From the NCBI RefSeq assembly GCF_028609805.1, contig NZ_CP063189.1, positions 1,116,001 to 1,180,000 of the forward strand: DNA of 64,000 bases, read 5' to 3'. The first letter of the stretch is position 1; every line of letters begins with the position of its first letter. Below are positions 1 through 7,796 of the stretch, piece by piece. The DNA comes from Corynebacterium massiliense DSM 45435 (lineage in GTDB: Bacteria > Actinomycetota > Actinomycetes > Mycobacteriales > Mycobacteriaceae). The notes under the pieces were generated by a model. The model had not been told where the DNA came from, searched no databases, and worked only from the letters and a program-made list of their open reading frames with translations. Both the position numbers and the translations under genes were made by a program.

Positions 1-1021
1 GTTCACCGGACCGCAGGTCACGGATGAAATCGAGATCCACTAGCTCCGCCCACACGTCGCCGGTGGCCTCCCACAGCGCCCGGGTGAACTCGCCGCTCGG
101 CGCAATCCGCGGCGCGGAGGCCTTCGTGCCCGATGGCTCCCACGGGTTAGCGGCGACCAGGTACTGCGCCGGCGTGGTGCTTGCGGCCTTTTCCAGCCGC
201 CGCAGCCGGTGGAAGTGATCCACCGGCCCGTTACCCTTGCCCACCTGCAGCTTGTGCGCGTGCACAATCGCCTCGTGCAGCCAGTGGGTGGAATACGCCA
301 GGGCGTCTTCTAAAGAGTCCCCGGCGCCCAAGCGCGTGGCCAGGGCGGAGGAGAGGGAGCACCCGGTACCGTGCGTGTGCGGCGTGTCCACGCGCGGGGA
401 GGGGACATGGTGGACCTGCCCATCCGGGCGCACGCACGCGTTGTCCGCGCCGCCGGAGGTCAGGTGCCCGCCCTTGACGATGACCGCGGTGTCGTTGTCC
501 GCCGCCCACTTCTTTGCCGTCTCGATGGCGGCATCGAGGCTGTCCGCCATTTCGGTGCCGGTGAGCACGGCCAGCTCGCGAAGGTTCGGCGTAATGACCG
601 TGACCTTCGCGCACAGCTTCTTGATGGCGTCCTCCGCGTCCTCTTCCAAAAGGCGATCCCCGCTGGTGGCCACCATGACTGGGTCGAGGACTACGGGGAG
701 GTCATCGGCAAGCGAGGCAAGCCACGCCTCTACGGTCTCGGTGACCTCGGCGCTGCCCAACATGCCGATCTTCACCGCGTCCACCTCGACGTCGTCGGAC
801 ACGGCGGCGAGCTGCTCGGTGAGAAACTCCACGGGCGGGTTGTGAATGGACCGCACGCCCTGGGTGTTTTGCGCCACCAGGGACGTGGTCACGCACATCC
901 CGTACCCGCCCGTGGCCGAGATGGACTTCAGATCAGCCTGAATGCCCGCGCCGCCCGAGGGATCCGTACCGGCGATGGATAGAACGCGGGGGATGGGGGC
1001 GTGGTGGCGTGCAGCGGGCAT
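1..1021 (-). CDS. thiD: ThiD-TenA fusion: HMP/HMP-phosphate kinase with C-terminal TenA domain (partial, cut by left edge)
   Basis: Thiamine pyrimidine branch: ThiD phosphorylates hydroxymethylpyrimidine (HMP) and then HMP-P to HMP-PP. The first ~260 residues are a complete ThiD ribokinase fold, with the N-terminal substrate loop (AGTDPSGGAGIQADLK) and the C-terminal anion hole GTGCSLSSALA. After a linker (NPWEPSGTKAS) the frame continues into residues typical of a TenA start (FTRALWEATGDVWAELVD) and runs off the window, so this is a kinase fused to a thiaminase-II/TenA salvage domain. The ATG at 1021 is preceded by GGAGAGA at normal spacing. No TPP riboswitch is visible in the short gap to ndh, which instead holds the ndh terminator. 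The missing C-terminus prevents judging the TenA active site. Confidence 0.9.
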   Translation of the reverse strand, partial: MPAARHHAPIPRVLSIAGTDPSGGAGIQADLKSISATGGYGMCVTTSLVAQNTQGVRSIHNPPVEFLTEQLAAVSDDVEVDAVKIGMLGSAEVTETVEAWLASLADDLPVVLDPVMVATSGDRLLEEDAEDAIKKLCAKVTVITPNLRELAVLTGTEMADSLDAAIETAKKWAADNDTAVIVKGGHLTSGGADNACVRPDGQVHHVPSPRVDTPHTHGTGCSLSSALATRLGAGDSLEDALAYSTHWLHEAIVHAHKLQVGKGNGPVDHFHRLRRLEKAASTTPAQYLVAANPWEPSGTKASAPRIAPSGEFTRALWEATGDVWAELVDLDFIRDLRSGE

Positions 1022-1075
1022 GGTCTCTCCTTCGCAAGCTGAGGTGAAAAAGTGAGATTGCCTGCGACGATAACA

Positions 1076-1102
1076 AAAAGGCCTCCCTCAGGGAGGCCTT
1101 TT
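1076..1102 (-). terminator. Rho-independent terminator of ndh
   Basis: Perfect 12-bp inverted repeat AAAAGGCCTCCC / GGGAGGCCTTTT around a 3-nt loop, 46 nt after the ndh stop. The A/T ends give a T-tract on both strands. Confidence 0.85.
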
Positions 1103-1147
1103 CATCCCACTCGTCTGCTAGCTGGAAAAGCCGGCGAGGAGTGCGGG

Positions 1148-2491
1148 TTACTTCGCGTCGTAGTCGAGAGCGCGGCGAGCCACGCGCTGCTGCTGGGTGA
1201 TTTCCAGGTTGCCGCGGTGGGAGGAGAAGACGTTGATCATCCACTCCGCCACGGCGAACGCGCGGTTGCGGATGCCGGACAGGTAGGCGCCGTGGACGCC
1301 CAGCCACATCAGCCACGGGATGAGGCCGTGCAGCTCGGTCTTGCCGATCTTGGCCACCGCGTTGAAGCGGTTGATGATCGCCATGGTGCCCTTGTCGAAG
1401 TAGTCGAAGGGCTCCTTTTCGTCGGCGGTGGACTCCTCGTCGGTCTTCGCGGCGATGAGCTTCGCGGCGTGCGCGCCACCCTGCATGGCCACCTGGGCGA
1501 GGCCCGGCAGCTTGTTCAGGTTGATCATGTCACCGATGATGTAGACGTTGTCCTTGTCGCCCACGGTGAGGTCCTCGTTGACGGCCACGCGGCCACCGCG
1601 GTCGGCCTCGACGCCGTCCACCTGGTCGGCGATGAGCTTGCCCAGCGGGGACGCGGCAACGCCGGCGGACCAGATCTTGGTAAAGCCCTCGATGGTGGTC
1701 TCGTTGCCGTCCTTGGTCTTGTAGGTCACCGAGTTGTCGTCGACGTTGGAGACCATCGCGTTGAGGCGGACGGTCACGCCGGCCTTCTCCAGGGTGCGCT
1801 GGGCCTTGCGGCCGAGGCGCTTGCCAAACGGCGGCAGGACCTGCGGCGCTCCGTCCAGCAAGTAGATCTTGGCGGCCTCGGGGCCGAACTGGGAGTACTT
1901 CTTGGTCAGCGTGCGGTGGGCCAGCTCGGCGACCTGGCCGGCCAGCTCCACGCCGGTCGGGCCGGCTCCGACGATGATGAAGGTCAAAAGGCGCTCGCGC
2001 TCGGCCGGGTCATCGGTCATCTCTGCCTTCTCGAAGGCGGTCAGGATGGTGGAGCGGATCTCCAGGGCGTCATCCAGCGTCTTCATGCCCGGGGCGAACT
2101 CGGCGAAGTGGTCGTTGCCGAAGTAGGACTGGTTGGAGCCAGCGGCGACGATGAGGGAGTCGTAGGAGACGACGCGCTCGGTGCCCGCAAGATTCGCGGT
2201 GACGGTCTGGCCGTTGACGTCGATGTCAGTAACTTCGCCGTTGATGAAGTCGGCGTTGTCCTGGCCATCCAGCAGCTGGCGGATGGAGGGTGCGACGTCC
2301 GAGGCGGAGATCAGGCCGGTGGTGACCTGGTAGAGCATCGGCTGGAACAGGTGGTGATTCTTCTTGTCGATGACCGTGACATCGACATCCGCGTTCTTCA
2401 GCTTCTGAACGGCCGACAGGCCGCCGAGGCCAGCGCCGATCACAACGACGTGGTGGCGATCACCAGCGGGACGGTAAGCAGAGTTAGCCAT
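1148..2491 (-). CDS. ndh: Type II NADH dehydrogenase (NDH-2)
   Basis: Single-subunit, non-proton-pumping NADH:menaquinone oxidoreductase on the inner membrane face. The 447-residue length fits the family. Two Rossmann motifs are visible: FAD-binding VIGAGLGGLSA near residue 18 and NADH-binding IIVGAGPTGVELAG near residue 172. The early HHLFQPMLYQV stretch and the later IIGDMINL segment are also typical. The C-terminal part supplies the membrane-associated helices. The ATG follows GAGAGG by ~10 nt. The gene is monocistronic, closed by the hairpin at 1076-1102, and divergent from ufaA. A TAGACT (complement of 2550-2555) is a possible -10. Corynebacteria lack complex I, so this is probably the main NADH entry to the respiratory chain (inference). 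Confidence 0.96.
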   Translation of the reverse strand: MANSAYRPAGDRHHVVVIGAGLGGLSAVQKLKNADVDVTVIDKKNHHLFQPMLYQVTTGLISASDVAPSIRQLLDGQDNADFINGEVTDIDVNGQTVTANLAGTERVVSYDSLIVAAGSNQSYFGNDHFAEFAPGMKTLDDALEIRSTILTAFEKAEMTDDPAERERLLTFIIVGAGPTGVELAGQVAELAHRTLTKKYSQFGPEAAKIYLLDGAPQVLPPFGKRLGRKAQRTLEKAGVTVRLNAMVSNVDDNSVTYKTKDGNETTIEGFTKIWSAGVAASPLGKLIADQVDGVEADRGGRVAVNEDLTVGDKDNVYIIGDMINLNKLPGLAQVAMQGGAHAAKLIAAKTDEESTADEKEPFDYFDKGTMAIINRFNAVAKIGKTELHGLIPWLMWLGVHGAYLSGIRNRAFAVAEWMINVFSSHRGNLEITQQQRVARRALDYDAK

Positions 2492-2653
2492 GATGCAAAC
2501 GCCTCTCTAACTACTTTTCGGACACATACACACTTCTAGGAACCACACCAGTCTAAACACAAAAGCGTGGCGGAGCACACATACCCCGGATTATTTAGTA
2601 CGCCCGGACGGTTTTCGTGGCACGTCGCTCATGGAAACTGCGCCGGGGAAAAG

Positions 2654-2659
2654 TACGAT
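2654..2659 (+). promoter_or_regulatory. -10 box of ufaA
   Basis: TACGAT fits TAnnnT. It implies a transcript start near 2666, downstream of the ATG at 2631 but upstream of the GTG at 2712, and so supports the GTG start. No convincing -35. Confidence 0.45.
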
Positions 2660-2711
2660 ATGCACACACCCAACACGTCGCCTCGGTGAGGGAAGGAGGG
2701 CCGCTCCCACA

Positions 2712-4025
2712 GTGACTGGCGAATCAAAGCGCGCCGCCATCGACGCCGCGGCGTGGCCGCGAGTAGCGAACGTGCCCTCCGGCCGTCTCATCCGCCTGCG
2801 TGCCCGCCGCGCCGAAGCCGAGTTCGCGACCGCCTGCGCGCGGGGCGACATCGAGCTGGACGGTGGGGTGGCGCCGGATGGGCCCGAGCTCACCATCTAC
2901 GAGGACGCGCTGTTTTGCCGCATCGCCCGCGACGGCTGGCTCGGCCTTGCTGAGTCCTACCTGGCCGGGGAATGGGATACCCCGGATAGCGATGGGTTAG
3001 TGGTCGTCCTGCGCAAGCTACTCCGGTCCGGTTACCACCCGCGCAGCAAGAAGGTGAGCCGCTCGCCGGATCCGGGCGGGGAGATCCCGCTGAGCCTGCT
3101 GGAGCGCTATTCCGGCGATGGGCTGACCGATTACGGCGGAATCTTCGCCAGCGGCATTCCCACGACCACGCGCACCAGCGTGGACAGCTACGCGCCTGGG
3201 GCGGGACGTCGGGGAGAGCCCAAGACCCATTTCGTGGATGTGCGCACCTACGACGAACCGCGTCAGGTGGATCGCGACGACTTGGCTGCCGCCCAGCGGC
3301 GGGCCACGCACCAGCTTCTCGATGCCGCCGAGGTCACCCCCGGCACACACCTCTTGGTGTACCCGGGCGCCGGCGTCGCGGCAGCGGTGAATGCGGCCGA
3401 GCGGCGCGCGACCGTGGACATCCTCACCGCCGACGAGGATTTCTTGCCCGGCCTCAAAGACGCGGCCATTTACGCCGGGGTAGAGGACTCGGTGCATGCC
3501 GCGGTCATCGAACAGGCGGTGCCGGGTCCGCAGCAGTGGCGCGGGCGCTACGACGGAATCGTCGTGATAGACAAGTTGGCCGCGGCAACGGACAGCCAGC
3601 GCCGCGTACTAGTCGGCGGGCTCGACCGGATGCTCGCGCCCGGGGGCCGTGCGGTGCTGCAATCGACCGTGGCTACGCCGGCGCTCACCGCGGCGGGCAA
3701 GGGCGCACTTGGCGCTTTGCGCGCGTATATCTGGCCGGGGCTGGACTACCCCGAGACGAGTGCCGTGCACCGCCTAGTCGACCGCCATTCCGGCCTACGC
3801 ATCATTGCCGAGACCCACACGGGGGCGCACGCCGCGGAGTCGCTGGCTATGCAGCGATCCTTTTTCAGCGGCCAGCTGCGCGAGGCGGCGGCCAGCGGGT
3901 TCGACGCCGTGTTCCGGCGGCTGTGGACCTACCAGCTGGCGCTGCGCGAGGCGCTCATGCGCGAGGGCATGATTGACTCCGTGCAGTTCACCGCAGTCCG
4001 CCGCAACCGTGGCGGCCGGCGATAG
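2712..4025 (+). CDS. ufaA: Cyclopropane-fatty-acyl-phospholipid synthase-like methyltransferase (UfaA type)
   Basis: Resembles the actinobacterial CFA-synthase-like proteins found beside ndh. The N-terminal part (ARRAEAEF, YEDALFCRIARDGWLGLAESYLAGEW) and the C-terminal FFSGQLREAAASGFDAVFRRLWTYQL block are family-like. The SAM-binding core at about residues 215-245 reads LLVYPGAGVAAAVNAAERR where an active enzyme has VLEIGxGWG, so SAM binding is doubtful. The protein has 437 residues from GTG 2712, which has GGAAGGAGGG 11 nt upstream; an ATG at 2631 lacks a ribosome site and lies before the likely promoter. Expected role is modification of membrane-lipid acyl chains, for instance toward tuberculostearate-type branching; activity is uncertain because of the altered motif. 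Confidence 0.75.
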   Translation: MTGESKRAAIDAAAWPRVANVPSGRLIRLRARRAEAEFATACARGDIELDGGVAPDGPELTIYEDALFCRIARDGWLGLAESYLAGEWDTPDSDGLVVVLRKLLRSGYHPRSKKVSRSPDPGGEIPLSLLERYSGDGLTDYGGIFASGIPTTTRTSVDSYAPGAGRRGEPKTHFVDVRTYDEPRQVDRDDLAAAQRRATHQLLDAAEVTPGTHLLVYPGAGVAAAVNAAERRATVDILTADEDFLPGLKDAAIYAGVEDSVHAAVIEQAVPGPQQWRGRYDGIVVIDKLAAATDSQRRVLVGGLDRMLAPGGRAVLQSTVATPALTAAGKGALGALRAYIWPGLDYPETSAVHRLVDRHSGLRIIAETHTGAHAAESLAMQRSFFSGQLREAAASGFDAVFRRLWTYQLALREALMREGMIDSVQFTAVRRNRGGRR

Positions 4026-4065
4026 CCAGCGACGGCGAGGCGAAGACGGCGGCAGCGAACCAGCG

Positions 4066-4986
4066 TTAGTGCGCCGGCGGCAGCTCTTTGAAATCGTCCA
4101 TCATGTTCACGCTCGGCACGAAGAAGTTTGTGCCGGTTAAAGCGGTGGAGAAATCCAGGATCCGGTCGTGGGAGAACTTCCCGTCCGGATCGCCGGCGAA
4201 CATCTTGCGCAGGCGCTTGGTGATGCGCTCCGGGTCGCGGACGTAGCCGATAAAGTACGTGCCGGTCACATCGTCCTGGAAGCTGCCAAAGACCATGTTC
4301 TCGCGGTACATGCGCCCATCATTTTCGTTGACCGCCACGTGTGAGTCCGCCGGTTTCTTATCTGCGGGCAGCTCGATGTTGTCCAGCTTGGTGCGGCCCA
4401 CGACATCTTCCTGGCTTTCCACACTGAGCTCGTCCCAGGCCTGGATATCGTGGAGGTATTTTTGTACTGTTACGTAAGTACCGCCGGGGTAGTCGGCCTC
4501 TTGCGGGAGGAAGACGTTCTCGCCGGCGTTGTCAGAGACCGGGTTCGCGCTGCCGTCGACGAAGCCGAGAAGGTCGCGGCGGTCGAAGTACTTGAAGCCG
4601 TGGGTTTCATCCAGGATGCTCACGGCGCTGCCGAAGCGGCGCAGGAGGACGCGCGCCATCTCGTGGCACATGTCGAATTCCTCGGCGCGCAGGTGTAAGA
4701 GAAGATCGCCGTCCGTCGCGGGCGCGGTGTGGCGCGGGCCGACGATCTCTTGGAAGGGCTGTAGAAGCGACGGGCGCGGCGCGCTGGTAAGAAGCGGCCA
4801 TGCGTCGTAGCCGATGCCGAGCACACTGAAGAGATCTGCCTCGGGGTTACGGAACGCGACGGACTTGACCAAGTCTTTGTACTCATCGAGAACCGCGCGC
4901 ACGTCGTTGGCACGGCCGGGCGTGATTTTGAGAACGAGGAAGATCGCGTTCCGGGAAGGCTTGTCCACAATGTGTTGGAAAGACAT
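4066..4986 (-). CDS. Dye-decolorizing (DyP-type) heme peroxidase
   Basis: Heme peroxidase of the DyP family, YfeX-like by length (306 residues) and sequence. The catalytic GxxDG motif is GFVDG at residues 141-145 (distal Asp144). His216 in DSHVAVN is the expected proximal heme ligand, and Arg250 in GYVRDPERI the distal arginine. There is no signal peptide or Tat motif, so it is cytoplasmic. A GTG 9 nt upstream is in frame, but ATG 4986 is preferred because TATAGT ends exactly 7 nt before it, as in a leaderless mRNA. A 14-bp palindrome lies about 55 bp upstream of that -10. The gene is convergent with ufaA. No encapsulin gene or targeting tail is seen. The physiological substrate is unknown. 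Confidence 0.93.
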   Translation of the reverse strand: MSFQHIVDKPSRNAIFLVLKITPGRANDVRAVLDEYKDLVKSVAFRNPEADLFSVLGIGYDAWPLLTSAPRPSLLQPFQEIVGPRHTAPATDGDLLLHLRAEEFDMCHEMARVLLRRFGSAVSILDETHGFKYFDRRDLLGFVDGSANPVSDNAGENVFLPQEADYPGGTYVTVQKYLHDIQAWDELSVESQEDVVGRTKLDNIELPADKKPADSHVAVNENDGRMYRENMVFGSFQDDVTGTYFIGYVRDPERITKRLRKMFAGDPDGKFSHDRILDFSTALTGTNFFVPSVNMMDDFKELPPAH

Positions 4987-4993
4987 GTAGACC

Positions 4994-4999
4994 ACTATA
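4994..4999 (-). promoter_or_regulatory. -10 box of the DyP peroxidase gene (leaderless)
   Basis: Complement reads TATAGT, then 7 nt, then ATG. The preceding sequence is G/C-only with no recognisable -35. Confidence 0.55.
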
Positions 5000-5053
5000 G
5001 GGGCGGGGGCGGACCGACCGGGACGAGTGATCCTATGCGAGTCCTAAAATGAC

Positions 5054-5067
5054 ATAATGTACATTAT
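5054..5067. promoter_or_regulatory. 14-bp perfect palindrome upstream of the DyP gene
   Basis: ATAATGTACATTAT, an AT-only-but-for-core palindrome in a GC-rich intergenic region of 171 bp. It lies upstream of the peroxidase -10 and is operator-like. It does not match the DtxR box or the GlxR consensus. Confidence 0.5.
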
Positions 5068-5157
5068 CGGACATTTTGACTGGGAGATGCGCTCTGGGCG
5101 ACCTTCCGGCCTCGTCCAGATGCAGCACCTCTTTTAGTCACACTGACGAAAAGACGA

Positions 5158-5856
5158 CTATTTCTCCAGGTTCAGGCGCACGTTGATCGCACCGTCCTGG
5201 TCGATCTTCGCCGCGATCATGTCCGGCGTCTCGATGCCGAAATCATCGCGGCTGAAATGAACGTCGCCGCCGACGACCAAGTGGTCGCCGTCGCGCAGCA
5301 CGTCGAACGTCTCCGTGACGGGCTTGGTCTGATCCTTCACCGTCAGCTCGCCGGTGATGTCGACCTGGCCCATGGAACCATCGTCAGGCACGGCAGCCAG
5401 ATCCACTGGCTTGGTCACGCGGAAGGTCGCCTCCGGGTACTTGTCCGTCTCCAGCAGCTTCGACTTCATGTTCTGGTCGCGCACCTTCTTGTCCGTAGTC
5501 AACGCGTCCATGTTGACCGTCACGTCTGCATCCCGCAGCGTGTTGTCGCTGACCGTCACCGTGCCGTCCACGTCGGTCGTCGACCCGGACGTCACGGTGT
5601 CTTCAGCCGGCAGGATCTCGTGGATGGTAAAGCCCACAGAGCTGAAGTTCTTCGGATCGCCCTTGGTCACGTGCCACTCGCCGTTAATGTCTTCCGACGC
5701 CGCCTTGGCGCCGTCCGGATTCACCGGCTCGGTCTTCACGCCGGCGCCCGAAAAAATGGAAAAAGCTAGCGGGACCAGCGCAAACAGTGTACAGATCACG
5801 ATCAACACGGCGAAGATGGTGATCATGAGCTTGCGGTTATAAAAGATGCTTTTCAT
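5158..5856 (-). CDS. YceI-family lipid-binding protein with N-terminal membrane anchor
   Basis: 232 residues. One hydrophobic segment at about residues 10-36 anchors or exports it, followed by a short acidic linker and then a YceI beta-barrel (INGEWHVTKGD...SSVGFTIHE; DALTTDKKVRDQNMKSKLLETDKYPEATF; VDITGELTVKDQTKPV; RDDFGIETPDMI). YceI proteins bind isoprenoid or polyprenyl lipids outside the membrane. The ATG has GAGGT upstream and starts 6 nt after the stop of the small gene at 5863-6204, so the two form an operon. The lack of a cleavable signal peptide motif argues for a membrane-tethered form. The ligand is not deducible. Confidence 0.9.
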   Translation of the reverse strand: MKSIFYNRKLMITIFAVLIVICTLFALVPLAFSIFSGAGVKTEPVNPDGAKAASEDINGEWHVTKGDPKNFSSVGFTIHEILPAEDTVTSGSTTDVDGTVTVSDNTLRDADVTVNMDALTTDKKVRDQNMKSKLLETDKYPEATFRVTKPVDLAAVPDDGSMGQVDITGELTVKDQTKPVTETFDVLRDGDHLVVGGDVHFSRDDFGIETPDMIAAKIDQDGAINVRLNLEK

Positions 5857-5862
5857 TTCTGC

Positions 5863-6204
5863 CTACCTCATATCCTCAAGTCGGCGCGCTACCGCGACGA
5901 GCTCCTCACACAGTTGCTGGATCTCTTCAGCGGACGCTCCCTCACCGGCGGCCGTCGCGACGTCCTCCGCGCCACAGCGCAGTTCAAACAGTCCGTCCTG
6001 AAACGCCGCCGCCTTGTCCGGAGTCATGATGACGGCGTCCTGCGGGATCGGCGTTCCCACGACGTTGTGGCGCTGCTCCCACGCCCGCTGCTTGCACGCG
6101 GCGCTGCAGTACTTGCGCGGCCTGCCGCGCGTCTGCGTGGGCATGCCCTTGCCGCACCAGTTGCACTGCGGGGCTTTGCGTTCCCTGCTCGTCGTACGTG
6201 TCAC
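5863..6204 (-). CDS. Small cysteine-knuckle (putative zinc-binding) protein
   Basis: 113 residues from GTG 6204. The N-terminal half holds CNWCG and, after a basic stretch (RGRPRKY), CSAACKQRAWEQR, a CxxC...CxxxC pattern of a zinc knuckle followed by basic residues, so nucleic-acid binding is plausible. The C-terminal half is acidic and helical (AEEIQQLCEELVAVARRLED). The start is chosen because TAGAGT sits 7 nt before this GTG; an upstream in-frame start lies before that promoter. Cotranscribed with the YceI gene 6 nt downstream and divergent from rbpA. No function recognised; it could regulate its operon (speculation). Confidence 0.75.
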   Translation of the reverse strand: MTRTTSRERKAPQCNWCGKGMPTQTRGRPRKYCSAACKQRAWEQRHNVVGTPIPQDAVIMTPDKAAAFQDGLFELRCGAEDVATAAGEGASAEEIQQLCEELVAVARRLEDMR

Positions 6205-6211
6205 CGCTCCA

Positions 6212-6217
6212 ACTCTA
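6212..6217 (-). promoter_or_regulatory. -10 box of the zinc-knuckle/yceI operon (leaderless)
   Basis: Complement reads TAGAGT, 7 nt before GTG 6204. The implied -35 position (~6235-6240) coincides with the -35 of the divergent rbpA promoter. Confidence 0.5.
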
Positions 6218-6236
6218 AACCATCTATACGGGGCCA

Positions 6237-6267
6237 GGAACAAACGGCGTTGCGTCTTCGTTATACT
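6237..6267 (+). promoter_or_regulatory. SigH/SigR-type promoter of rbpA with overlapping TATACT -10
   Basis: GGAAC (6237-6241), 18 nt, GTT (6260-6262) matches the SigH/SigR thiol-stress consensus GGAAT-N18-GTT. TATACT (6262-6267) overlaps it and fits a housekeeping -10. Known context: rbpA is a SigR target in Streptomyces. Confidence 0.6.
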
Positions 6268-6354
6268 TGTAGCTCTTACGAATGGTGCGCTCTAAAGAGC
6301 GCACTGCCTTTGAGGGCCAAACTGAGTGGGACCACGAGAAAAGGATGATGTTGC

Positions 6355-6741
6355 ATGGCAGATCGCGTACTTCGCGGTAGCCGGATGGGCGCCGTCAGCT
6401 ACGAAACCGACCGCGACCACGACCTTGCTCCTCGTCAGATGATCAAATATCGCACCGAGGACGGCGAGATCTATGAGGTCCCCTTCGCGGACGACGCCGA
6501 AATCCCTGAGGAATGGCTGTGCAAGAACGGCAAGGTGGGCCACCTAGTCGAGGGCGAAGGCGTTGAGGCCAAGCCGACCAAGCCGCCGCGCACCCACTGG
6601 GACATGCTGCGCGAGCGCCGCAGCATTGAGGAACTCGATGAGCTGCTTGAAGAGCGCATCGACCAGCTGCGCAAGCGCCGCCGCACCGCGGCCAAGCTGC
6701 TTAAGGAGCAGAAGGAAAAGGAAGCCAAGGAAAAGAAGTAG
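6355..6741 (+). CDS. rbpA: RNA polymerase-binding protein RbpA
   Basis: Actinobacterial transcription factor that binds RNA polymerase and group 1/2 sigma factors and stabilises the open complex. The start (MADRVLRGSRMGAVSYETDRDHDLAPRQ), the core-domain phrase EVPFADDAEIPEEWLCKNG and the basic C-terminal sigma-interaction domain (THWDMLRERRSIEELDELLEER) are diagnostic. At 128 residues it is slightly long because of a Lys/Glu-rich tail. The ATG follows AAAGGA. It is expressed from the dual promoter at 6237-6267 with a leader of about 80 nt. It stands alone, is divergent from the yceI operon, and is convergent with ppm1 across a shared hairpin. Confidence 0.97.
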   Translation: MADRVLRGSRMGAVSYETDRDHDLAPRQMIKYRTEDGEIYEVPFADDAEIPEEWLCKNGKVGHLVEGEGVEAKPTKPPRTHWDMLRERRSIEELDELLEERIDQLRKRRRTAAKLLKEQKEKEAKEKK

Positions 6742-6764
6742 CTTTTACGGCCCCTTTTAACTAG

Positions 6765-6815
6765 ACAACCGCCGCCCACGGCAGGAACTACTCTCCTACC
6801 GTGGGCGGCGGTTGT
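6765..6815. terminator. Bidirectional hairpin terminator between rbpA and ppm1
   Basis: 22-bp inverted repeat with one mismatch (6765-6786 and 6794-6815) around a 7-nt loop, centred between convergent genes. Flanking T/A runs are short. Confidence 0.7.
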
Positions 6816-6839
6816 GCTATGCGGGCTGCGCTCGTAGGT

Positions 6840-7730
6840 TTATTTGGCCCCGCGAGCGGTATCGCCAAGATCGCGCACAGCCTGCGTGGCCTTGCCAGCG
6901 GCGCGGCGCAGTGCAGCCGGGGCGTCGGCCAGCGGGGAATCGGCGACACTGCGCTTGACGATGGGCCCAAAGTCTTCCGCCAAGCCCTTGACCTGGTTGG
7001 TGCGGTGGTTGACTCCCCATTTGGTGACCTCAAAGAGGGAATCCTTCACGAAGGAGCCGTCGAGCTTCGACTCGCCGAACTCGCGGTCGGTGAACGTAAC
7101 CGGCACCTCGCGCACGTCGAAGCCTTCCTGAATGGCGCGGAAGGCGACATCGACCTGGAAGATGTAGCCGGCCTTAGACAGCTCGTCGAGCGCGAGCGTC
7201 TCCAGCACCTCGCGGCGGAAGGCGCGGTAGCCGGCGGTCATGTCTGACAGGTCCGCGCCCAGCGCCATGGAAATGTAGACGTTGCCCAGTCGCGACAGCA
7301 GCTCGCGGGATGCCGGCCAGTTCACGGTCTTGCCGCCTGGTACGTAGCGCGAGCCGATGACGAGATCGGCGCCGTCGGCCACTTCATCGAGAAGCAGGTG
7401 CAGCTCCTCCGGCGCGTGGGAACCGTCCGCGTCCATTTCGCAGAGGACCTCGAAGTCGTGCTCCATGCCCCACTCGAATCCGGCCAGGTACGCGCCCAAA
7501 AGCCCGCCCTTGCCCTCGCGGTGCAGGACGTGGATGTGGTCATCGTCAGCCGCCAGCTTGTCGGCGAGCTCCCCGGTCCCGTCGGGAGAATTGTCGTCGA
7601 CGACGAGGATGTGCACCCCAGGCTGGGCCTCTCGCACGCGGGAGGAGATGCGGGGCAGGTTTTCAATTTCGTTGAAGGTCGGGATGATGACCAACGTGGA
7701 AGCGTCTAGAGCAGACACGGACTCAGTCAC
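6840..7730 (-). CDS. ppm1: Polyprenol monophosphomannose synthase (GT2)
   Basis: Transfers mannose from GDP-mannose to polyprenyl phosphate, the donor for late lipomannan/lipoarabinomannan steps and protein O-mannosylation. The GT2 core is clear: VIIPTFNEIENLP, VVDDNSPDG and the metal-binding CEMDADGSH, followed by IGSRYVPGG and FTDREFGESKL. The last ~50 residues are a basic tail. There is no membrane domain, so it is a stand-alone catalytic protein working with the membrane protein Lnt/Ppm2 encoded just upstream, the corynebacterial arrangement (fused in Mycobacterium). The GTG start has AGAGGAGAG ~9 nt upstream. The gap from lnt is 66 nt. Confidence 0.95.
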   Translation of the reverse strand: MTESVSALDASTLVIIPTFNEIENLPRISSRVREAQPGVHILVVDDNSPDGTGELADKLAADDDHIHVLHREGKGGLLGAYLAGFEWGMEHDFEVLCEMDADGSHAPEELHLLLDEVADGADLVIGSRYVPGGKTVNWPASRELLSRLGNVYISMALGADLSDMTAGYRAFRREVLETLALDELSKAGYIFQVDVAFRAIQEGFDVREVPVTFTDREFGESKLDGSFVKDSLFEVTKWGVNHRTNQVKGLAEDFGPIVKRSVADSPLADAPAALRRAAGKATQAVRDLGDTARGAK

Positions 7731-7796
7731 GGTGACGACTCTCCTCTTTTACTCTGTCGGACCCTACAAAAAAGGGACTATATCCTATGGCCGGCG

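Noticed and set aside
1022..1147. TPP riboswitch ahead of thiD
   Set aside because: The gap holds the ndh terminator hairpin and no CUGAGA/thi-box-like sequence.
1052..2539. Long plus-strand open frame opposite ndh
   Set aside because: It is the complement of a clear NDH-2 gene; its Val/Gly/Asp/Leu-rich translation is the usual shadow of GC-rich coding DNA. The same applies to long frames opposite acn, aspA, helY and the hydrolase gene.
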